DNA of 64,000 nt from Danxiaibacter flavus (GTDB lineage: Bacteria; Bacteroidota; Bacteroidia; Chitinophagales; Chitinophagaceae). A model generated the notes under the pieces. That model was given only the letters and a program-made list of their open reading frames with translations. It made no database searches and was not told where the DNA came from. How positions within the stretch are numbered: the stretch's first letter is position 1; each line of letters starts with the position of its first letter. The stretch is taken from positions 186,001 through 250,000 of the forward strand of contig NZ_JAULBC010000007.1 in the NCBI RefSeq assembly GCF_041060425.1, in the 5' to 3' direction. The position numbers and the translations under genes were made by a program. Shown here piece after piece: positions 47,222 through 52,728 of the stretch.

Positions 47222-47344
47222 TCAACAACAACAAGCCCGTTCAATAACAGAGCCGGTTACGTAAAGATTTACGGCTGTAACAAATTCCTGAAATCCGAAA
47301 GATCCGTTAGTGAAATTTTGCTTTGCAGTTAATGTTGATTTCAT
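47222..47344 (-). CDS. short leader ORF ending in three cysteines, upstream of SusC
   Basis: An ATG at 47344 opens 40 codons to TGA at 47224-47222, on the coding strand of the SusC operon. The N-terminus is MKSTLTAKQNF and the C-terminus is SVIERACCC, with the three TGT codons immediately before the stop (TGTTGTTGTTGA). It begins 17 bp after the palindrome at 47361-47375 and ends 125 bp before SusC. There is no signal peptide or domain. In mycobacteria, short ORFs ending in Cys codons are known cysteine-responsive attenuators of downstream sulfur genes; an analogous role is inferred. A ribosomally made peptide precursor is a less likely alternative. Confidence 0.68.
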   Translation of the reverse strand: MKSTLTAKQNFTNGSFGFQEFVTAVNLYVTGSVIERACCC

Positions 47345-47360
47345 ATAAGAGATATAATAT

Positions 47361-47375
47361 TCTACTAATTTGGTA
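47361..47375. promoter_or_regulatory. operator palindrome 1 (SusC operon)
   Basis: CTACTAATTTGGTAG on the plus strand, one mismatch from the exact palindrome of the other two sites. On the minus strand it reads TTTTG-TCTACCAAATTAGTAG-AA-TATTATATC, so it lies between a TTTG -33-like box and a TA-rich -7-like box, as in the PIG-L promoter. A binding site that blocks the promoter is inferred. Confidence 0.7.
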
Positions 47376-47414
47376 GACAAAACTAATTCGAAAATTTAAA
47401 ACAAAAAAATTATC

Positions 47415-47429
47415 CTACTAAATTAGTAG
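47415..47429. promoter_or_regulatory. operator palindrome 2 (ATP-grasp operon)
   Basis: CTACTAAATTAGTAG, arms CTACTAA/TTAGTAG. It ends 5 bp before the -7 box TATTTTTG (47435-47442), and the ATG of the ATP-grasp gene is at 47462. It is identical to the site at 52036. The centre is 54 bp from operator 1, about five helical turns, so both may be bound by one factor. Confidence 0.78.
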
Positions 47430-47434
47430 AGTTT

Positions 47435-47442
47435 TATTTTTG
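47435..47442 (+). promoter_or_regulatory. -7 promoter box of the ATP-grasp operon
   Basis: TATTTTTG matches the Bacteroidota TAnnTTTG box. Expected transcription start is near 47448, giving a leader of about 14 nt, too short for a leader peptide. A clear -33 box (TTTG) is not evident upstream, where the operator sits. Confidence 0.5.
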
Positions 47443-47461
47443 AGTAAATAATTTTAGGCAC

Positions 47462-48439
47462 ATGAAACCTTTTGCAATCTATCACGAACATCCGGACTGG
47501 TTTAAACCATTGTTTGCCGAACTTGAAAAAAGAGGCATTCCTTACGAACGGCTAAACCCTGCAGAACATCAGTTTGCTATTGAAGCCAAAGAAGAAAAAT
47601 ACAGCCTGTTCTTTAACAGGATGAGTCCTTCCGCATTTTTAAGAGACCATCAGCAGGGGATCTTTTACACCCTCAATCTGCTGAAACACCTGGAATTAAA
47701 TGGTGTAAGCGTAATCAACGGCTACAAAGCTTTTACTTATGAAACATCCAAGGCCCTTCAGTTATCACTTCTTCAATCACTCAACTTATCGTATCCGAAA
47801 ACGAGAGTCATCAATCACCTGTCACAGCTATTGGATGCAAGCGCGGACCTGCGTTTTCCGATCGTACTTAAAGCGAATATCGGTGGCAGCGGCGCAGGTA
47901 TTGTAAGATTCGATTCACGAGACGAAATAGCGGAAGCCATTGATGCAGGCACGCTTCAATTGGGTATTGACCTTACAGCTTTGGTACAGGAGTATATTCC
48001 TGCACGCGGCGGATATATTACCAGGGTGGAAACACTCGGCGGAAAATTCCTGTACGCCATTCGTGTGCATATTACGGGAGATACATTCAACCTATGCCCC
48101 GCAGACATTTGCCAGACCAGCGCAGGCAAAGAGCTGGTCCGCAATGCCTGTGCACTTGACGCTCCTAAAAACGGCTTAAAAGTCGAAGCATACAATCCTC
48201 CCTCACAAGTGATTGAGGCAGTAGAAACCATTGTGCAGCATGCAGGCATTGACGTTGGGGGCATTGAGTACATTATTGATGACAGGGACGGATCGCTGCT
48301 TTACTACGATGTAAATGCACTTTCGAATTTTGTTGCTGATGCTGTAAATGTGGTGGGCTTTAACCCGCATGAAAGGCTTGTTGATTTCCTGGAAGAACAG
48401 GTATATGCGAGCAACAAAGCAGTCTCAACAAACGCTTAA
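47462..48439 (+). CDS. ATP-grasp ligase (RimK-like)
   Basis: A 325-aa ATP-grasp protein. The N-terminal domain is at about 1-100. The ATP-binding core is at about 115-300: FPIVLKANIGGSGAGIVRFD carries the Lys and Gly-rich loop, LVQEYIPARGGYITRVETLG the central strand, and GGIEYIIDDRDGSLLYYDVN the metal-binding acid and Asn pair. The family forms amide or thioester bonds through an acylphosphate; RimK-like members ligate amino acids or peptides. It is the first gene of a two-gene plus-strand operon with an LLM monooxygenase, divergent from SusC, under a palindrome shared with two other operons. Substrate unknown; a link to sulfur compounds is inferred from context. Confidence 0.85.
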   Translation: MKPFAIYHEHPDWFKPLFAELEKRGIPYERLNPAEHQFAIEAKEEKYSLFFNRMSPSAFLRDHQQGIFYTLNLLKHLELNGVSVINGYKAFTYETSKALQLSLLQSLNLSYPKTRVINHLSQLLDASADLRFPIVLKANIGGSGAGIVRFDSRDEIAEAIDAGTLQLGIDLTALVQEYIPARGGYITRVETLGGKFLYAIRVHITGDTFNLCPADICQTSAGKELVRNACALDAPKNGLKVEAYNPPSQVIEAVETIVQHAGIDVGGIEYIIDDRDGSLLYYDVNALSNFVADAVNVVGFNPHERLVDFLEEQVYASNKAVSTNA

Positions 48440-48486
48440 TCACATTCATTACACAAAGATTATTTCACCTCTTATTACCAAACACT

Positions 48487-49521
48487 ATGCAATACGGATA
48501 TTGGATGCCTGTATTCGGCGGCTGGCTGCGCAATGTGGCCGATGAACAAATGGAAGCATCATGGAACTATGTAAAAAAACTGGCTGTAAAAAGTGAACAG
48601 CTTGGCTATGGCCTTTCATTAATTGCCGAACTCAATTTAAATGATATTAAGGGGGAACATGCGCCGTCACTGGATGCATGGAGTACTGCTGCTGCTATTG
48701 CAGCCGTTACTGAAAAGCTGGAGCTGATGATTGCCGTGCGCCCCACTTTTCATAATCCTGCACTGCTTGCTAAACAAGCCGCAAATATCGATCACATCAG
48801 CAATGGCAGGTTATCGCTTAATGTGGTTTCCTCCTGGTGGAAGGATGAAGCTGAAAAATACGGCGTGCACTTTGAGCAACATGATGACCGATACGCAAGA
48901 ACAGCAGAATGGCTGACAGTGCTCAACAATGTCTGGAGCAAAGACAATTACAGTTTTGAAGGAAAATATTATAAGGTGAAGGACAACGTGCTGCAACCTA
49001 AGCCTATACAGCAACCGCGACCATTTATATATGCCGGTGGTGAAAGCGAAACGGCTAAAGACCTGATAGCACGCACCTGCGATGGCTATGTAATGCATGG
49101 TGACCACCCGGATGTTATTGCCAAACGCATTCGTGACCTGAGTGAACGACGTGAAAAATTTGGTTTACCAAGAATGAAGTTTGGTGTAGCGGCTTACAGT
49201 ATTATAAGAAATAGTGAGCAGGAAGTAAAGCGCGAAATAGAACGCATCACCAATGTGAACGAAGGCAGTTCCGGTTACAAGAACTATCATCAATGGCTCG
49301 CCGGCACACAACTGGAACAACGTGTTTCGCTGGAGGATTATTCCGTATCCAACCGTGGCCTGCGCAGTGGACTAACGGGTACACCATGGCAGGTGCAGGA
49401 TAGAATAGCGGCTTTCCGCGAAGCAGGTGTTGACCTGTTCCTGTTACAATGCTCACCGCAACTGGAGGAGATGGAAAGATTTTCCGAAGCGATTATTGCT
49501 AATGAGACAGTGCCTGCATAA
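48487..49521 (+). CDS. LLM-class flavin-dependent monooxygenase (SsuD/SfnG-like)
   Basis: A 344-aa luciferase-like TIM-barrel flavoenzyme. Seen are the N-terminal strand MQYGYWMPVFGGWL, the segment EKLELMIAVRPTFHNPALLA, then HISNGRLSLNVVSSWWKDEA and FEQHDDRYARTAEWLTVLNN, which match alkanesulfonate and dimethylsulfone monooxygenases (SsuD, SfnG, MsuD). C-terminal GVDLFLLQCSPQLEEMERFS is also typical. These enzymes use FMNH2 and O2 to break C-S bonds and release sulfite, a sulfur-starvation activity. It is 47 bp after the ATP-grasp gene. No flavin reductase or sulfonate ABC transporter is nearby; uptake may rely on the divergent SusC/SusD pair. Confidence 0.9.
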   Translation: MQYGYWMPVFGGWLRNVADEQMEASWNYVKKLAVKSEQLGYGLSLIAELNLNDIKGEHAPSLDAWSTAAAIAAVTEKLELMIAVRPTFHNPALLAKQAANIDHISNGRLSLNVVSSWWKDEAEKYGVHFEQHDDRYARTAEWLTVLNNVWSKDNYSFEGKYYKVKDNVLQPKPIQQPRPFIYAGGESETAKDLIARTCDGYVMHGDHPDVIAKRIRDLSERREKFGLPRMKFGVAAYSIIRNSEQEVKREIERITNVNEGSSGYKNYHQWLAGTQLEQRVSLEDYSVSNRGLRSGLTGTPWQVQDRIAAFREAGVDLFLLQCSPQLEEMERFSEAIIANETVPA

Positions 49522-49606
49522 CCATATTCCATACAGGCTCATTCAACACTTACTTGTTTCAATGGGCCTGCTTTAATTAAACTTCAACCTTTCATTTTAC
49601 GAAGCC

Positions 49607-50473
49607 CTAATCCCTTTTCACTTCGTAAAGACGTGCCAGTTTTTTTGCTTTTCGCACTTTATAGTCGAACCATTTCCTGCCACAAATATTTCTCATGATA
49701 TTGTCAAATTTTCGTACGATAAAGATGTTTTTAAGACCTCGTAATCTTTGCCAGAATGAAGGTGATAAAGCACGATAACTTACGGAATATCCTGCAGTAG
49801 TGTATTGTATATAGTGCCAGAATCCTGATGGAATAAAAAGGGTCTCGCCAGGATGTAGGTCGCACGTCCATCCCTGTAAATTCCGAAGCGCAGGAAACTG
49901 TTGATAGTCCGGGTCAGCGAGGTTCACGGGGCCGTGAAAATTGAAAGGCAGTTTGTATAACAGCTTTGATTGATCCTGCGAAAACAACATGATTCTTTTA
50001 ACGCCATGCAACTGAGTTAAGAATACATCAGACATATCAATGTCATAGTGATACCTGACACTTGACTCCTCTCCACCAAAGAAAAGATAGGGTAGCCATG
50101 TGAGGATCTTACCGCCTGTGACGTCATTAATTTTCAGGTCTTTTTTAAGTTGCGGCTTTTTCTTCAGCAGATTGAACAAGAACAGCCTTAGCGGCGTAGG
50201 TGCGGTTTGGATCAAAGAAAGATATTCGCGGAAAGTAATGCGTGCTACAGGCGGTGATGTAACCCACTCATTGTGAGTGTCTTCCTTCCCGTAAATATCA
50301 ACTAACTGATCTCCTGCCTGATCGGCAAGAAAATCAAATGTCCATTTGGATAAGACCGTTTTGTCTGCAAGAAAATCGTTCAGTATTACAGGACGTTTAT
50401 GCGTGTAAAAACTTTTTGAGAATGTTTCCTGTTGGCCTGGCCCGGATAAATGCTCGATTTCTTTCAATTTCAT
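49607..50473 (-). CDS. JmjC-like cupin (Cupin_8) oxygenase
   Basis: From the ATG at 50473 about 288 aa; the frame is open to 50518. The family-like N-terminus (YTHKRPVILNDFLADKTVLS) and the iron site are visible: HYDIDMSDVFLTQLHGVKRI gives the HxD pair, and GETLFIPSGFWHYIQYTTAG gives the distal His. These are non-haem iron, 2-oxoglutarate-dependent hydroxylases acting on proteins or small molecules. The tail is strongly basic (KVRKAKKLARLYEVK). Last gene of the operon PIG-L, CarboxypepD_reg protein, cupin, 68 to 113 bp after the previous gene depending on start. Substrate unknown. Confidence 0.85.
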   Translation of the reverse strand: MKLKEIEHLSGPGQQETFSKSFYTHKRPVILNDFLADKTVLSKWTFDFLADQAGDQLVDIYGKEDTHNEWVTSPPVARITFREYLSLIQTAPTPLRLFLFNLLKKKPQLKKDLKINDVTGGKILTWLPYLFFGGEESSVRYHYDIDMSDVFLTQLHGVKRIMLFSQDQSKLLYKLPFNFHGPVNLADPDYQQFPALRNLQGWTCDLHPGETLFIPSGFWHYIQYTTAGYSVSYRALSPSFWQRLRGLKNIFIVRKFDNIMRNICGRKWFDYKVRKAKKLARLYEVKRD

Positions 50474-50586
50474 ATGTCCCAAAACATTTGGTAAAGCAGA
50501 TGCGTTAGTTATTATCATTACCGCGAACGATCATTGAACAGGCTCTAATAAGTATTGACAAAATTGATCAGGAATGAACGATTGTA

Positions 50587-50895
50587 TTACTTTGTCAATG
50601 GCGTTAACTGAATCAGCAATGAACCTGAAGTGTCACGAATATTGGTTTTAATTTCTTCAAAATCCTTATGAGTAATTGTAATATTAAAAGGCACGCTAAG
50701 AGAAGTGCGGAGTGTAAACTTTCCATCAGTAGTTGATAACACTTCCTCCTCTCCTTCCACAGCCACAATGTAAGCACTTGAAACAGGACGATTGGTCTGC
50801 TTGTCAACAATAAGACCGGAAATAGTTAAGACTTGCTTGTTTGCAGGCCTGAAGGCACACAATACAATCAGCACTAAAACGGAAAGCTTTTTCAT
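50587..50895 (-). CDS. small exported CarboxypepD_reg-like protein
   Basis: A 102-aa protein with a signal peptide (about 1-17, MKKLSVLVLIVLCAFRP) and one CarboxypepD_reg-like beta-sandwich: VLTISGLIVDKQTNRPVSSA, then STTDGKFTLRT and FNITITHKDFEEIK. The same fold forms the N-terminus of SusC proteins, here as a stand-alone periplasmic domain. It starts 6 bp after the PIG-L stop, a strong sign of cotranscription. Function unknown. Confidence 0.82.
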   Translation of the reverse strand: MKKLSVLVLIVLCAFRPANKQVLTISGLIVDKQTNRPVSSAYIVAVEGEEEVLSTTDGKFTLRTSLSVPFNITITHKDFEEIKTNIRDTSGSLLIQLTPLTK

Positions 50896-50901
50896 ACAAA
50901 A

Positions 50902-51801
50902 TTATTTAGGTGTTATTGCCAGTGATTGAAACAGGGATTGACAGTCATTTGCACGCGTTACATCATTCTGATTAAAAAACCAGAATGCTTCCTTGTCTCC
51001 AATATTCATGGTCATTTGAGTAGCACCCTGTGTTTTATGTTCAGCAATCTCCCAGTTAGTGATCACTTTATAATTGAGCTTAGCGTTATAGCTGAATGAA
51101 GCCGTTCGGTCGACATGAAAAAGTGCTGTATCCTGCAAAACTTTTGTCTCTGTATAATTTTTATATCCGGAAAAACGAATAATGCTATCGCTATTATTCA
51201 CAACAGTTGCAGCAAGTATTACCGGCTTTTGCAAGGCAGGCAATTGAGCCACTGCATTTAACGCAATAAGTGTGGCGGCCTTGTGTGCCCCGTGTTCATT
51301 TTCTCCTGGCAAAATGCAAAAAACGAAATCATAATTTTCTCTCTTCAATACAGCCAACAGCTTCGTTTTCACTTCCGGGATATTCCAGCAGGAATCCAAT
51401 GAAGCCTTTTCATCCAGGCAATATTTATTGTCCCGCTGGTCAGCAAAAAAATAATTGGATACACCAAGAATGTGACCGGCATTTTTTAGCTCCTGCTTTC
51501 TGATCGACGGAAGTTTCGAACGCCCGTTTTCTTCATCTGTTAGTTTAACACCATAATATTTTTCAGCAAGTGTTGAATAGCGGTAACCGGCCTCTCCGTT
51601 CGTGATAACAAAAAGATCAACCTGTCCGTTGTGCTCTTTGGCTATCTTGTATAGTGTTACCGACACAATACTTTCGTCGTCAGGGTGGGCGATTACAACC
51701 AGAACTTTTGGATGCAGTGCTTTCTGTTGACCAATTAGTTTTGTGGTTGTCAGTATAAAAAGAATGCTGGCTAAAACGCCGATAATTTTGCCCTGGCTCA
51801 T
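50902..51801 (-). CDS. exported PIG-L-family deacetylase
   Basis: From the ATG at 51801, 299 aa with a signal peptide or N-terminal anchor (IIGVLASILFILTTTKLIG). The frame is open upstream to 51870. The zinc motif AHPDDESIVSVTLYKIA follows at about 35, with the second half-site PGENEHGAHKAATLIALNA. PIG-L enzymes are zinc N-deacetylases acting on N-acetylglucosaminyl compounds (MshB/BshB in thiol synthesis, others on glycans). Export argues against a cytosolic role in bacillithiol synthesis. It is first in a three-gene operon preceded by a Cys-ending short ORF and the shared palindrome. Confidence 0.9.
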   Translation of the reverse strand: MSQGKIIGVLASILFILTTTKLIGQQKALHPKVLVVIAHPDDESIVSVTLYKIAKEHNGQVDLFVITNGEAGYRYSTLAEKYYGVKLTDEENGRSKLPSIRKQELKNAGHILGVSNYFFADQRDNKYCLDEKASLDSCWNIPEVKTKLLAVLKRENYDFVFCILPGENEHGAHKAATLIALNAVAQLPALQKPVILAATVVNNSDSIIRFSGYKNYTETKVLQDTALFHVDRTASFSYNAKLNYKVITNWEIAEHKTQGATQMTMNIGDKEAFWFFNQNDVTRANDCQSLFQSLAITPK

Positions 51802-51922
51802 AATAGTTCTGAATAATGAATGATTAAAAGGCGCAGGCCAGATACAACTGCAGTGTATTGCAGCTTTCATAGCCCGGCAACTGCGATATATAGCGTCTTA
51901 AGGAACAGACACGCAATAATTG

Positions 51923-52021
51923 TCAACAACAGCTTTCCTTTACAAAACGCTGCTTTGAAACACTTATAGCAATACCTTTTGTACAGCTGGGAAATAAGAA
52001 ATCAGTTAGCCCTGTTTTCAT
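51923..52021 (-). CDS. short leader ORF ending in two cysteines, upstream of the PIG-L operon
   Basis: An ATG at 52021 opens 32 codons to TGA at 51925-51923. N-terminus MKTGLTDFLFPSC, C-terminus QRFVKESCC, with TGT-TGT immediately before TGA. It starts 14 bp after the palindrome at 52036-52050 and ends 121 bp before the preferred PIG-L start. Position, length, lysine after Met, and terminal Cys run match the SusC leader ORF, although the sequences are otherwise unrelated, as expected of a ribosome-sensing leader. The role in cysteine sensing is inferred. Confidence 0.66.
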   Translation of the reverse strand: MKTGLTDFLFPSCTKGIAISVSKQRFVKESCC

Positions 52022-52035
52022 CCGATATTATTATC

Positions 52036-52050
52036 CTACTAAATTAGTAG
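52036..52050. promoter_or_regulatory. operator palindrome 3 (PIG-L operon)
   Basis: CTACTAAATTAGTAG, identical to the site at 47415. On the minus strand the layout is TTTG-TCTACTAAATTAGTAG-GA-TAATAATATC, matching the SusC promoter, with the palindrome between -33- and -7-like boxes. The rest of the gap 52051-52304 shows nothing else supportable. Confidence 0.78.
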
Positions 52051-52304
52051 ACAAATATAATTAATAGCATTAAAATGCAAAAAAATTTCTGTACTGTTTC
52101 CGGCATAAAATAATACAGGCAGGCTGGTCTTTATCACGCTAATTATTAGCACATGTTTGGTCGGACCGCTCTCCGGAGTGCTGATTAAATAAAGATGTTT
52201 AATGCTTTAGATAAGTGCGGGTTACATGGTCCTTCAGGCACTTTGCAACAGACGGAATGATCAACAGATATTTGTTTTCCAGGGAACAATGTTCAACCAA
52301 AATT

Positions 52305-52325
52305 AACCCTGGATTAACCAGGGTT
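52305..52325 (-). terminator. hairpin after the DUF3606 gene
   Basis: AACCCTGG (52305-52312) and CCAGGGTT (52318-52325), a perfect 8-bp stem with a 5-nt loop. On the minus strand it is followed by AATTTTGG. It is 16 bp beyond the DUF3606 stop, consistent with an intrinsic terminator with a short U-run. Confidence 0.65.
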
Positions 52326-52340
52326 CTTATTCATACACGA

Positions 52341-52523
52341 TTATCCTTTAACGGATTTCTCAACTTTTTTCCTCGAGTTGCCACTGGTTTTAATAGCTTT
52401 CTTAACAGCGCTTTTTGAAGTATTTAGCTTCTTTGCTTCATAATTAACTTCGTAATCCTGACCACCAGCAACTTTCGCGCGATCTTGTGCGCGACCTTTG
52501 TTTGAATTATTTGCTGTCTTCAT
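52341..52523 (-). CDS. DUF3606 domain protein
   Basis: A 60-aa basic protein. The core QDYEVNYEAKKLNTSKSAVK matches DUF3606 (pattern YEVxYxAKKLxxSxxxLKxAI), followed by KTSGNSRKKVEKSVKG. Such small proteins are common in soil bacteria near stress genes and may bind nucleic acid; function is unknown. It lies upstream of and divergent from LigD, with about 205 bp between. Confidence 0.8.
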   Translation of the reverse strand: MKTANNSNKGRAQDRAKVAGGQDYEVNYEAKKLNTSKSAVKKAIKTSGNSRKKVEKSVKG

Positions 52524-52728
52524 ATACTATAGTTTTCTACTTAATTTAAAAATCCATGCCAACAAATACAGTCGCATTTGTGCTTTATTTCCCTTCTTAA
52601 TTTTGAAAAATACCGGAAGTGTGTTGATTCTGTTCCACATATCATTGGGAGTAAAGCAGCATTCCCCTTTTTCCCCAGCGGGTTAGTCATGGCACGCTAT
52701 TTTTTATAATTATTTAAAAGATATATCC

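Noticed and set aside
47462..49521. Graspetide-type RiPP cluster (ATP-grasp plus Cys-ending short peptide as precursor)
   Set aside because: The short ORFs lie on the opposite strand with other operons, lack a conserved core or repeated Thr/Glu motif, and a second unrelated peptide with only the Cys tail in common fits a ribosome-sensing leader better.
51802..51870. Longer N-terminus for the PIG-L protein (starting MKAAIHCSC)
   Set aside because: The ATG at 51801 puts a hydrophobic signal segment close to the N-terminus. The upstream part adds a Cys-containing stretch with no family support. It might nevertheless matter for leader structure.
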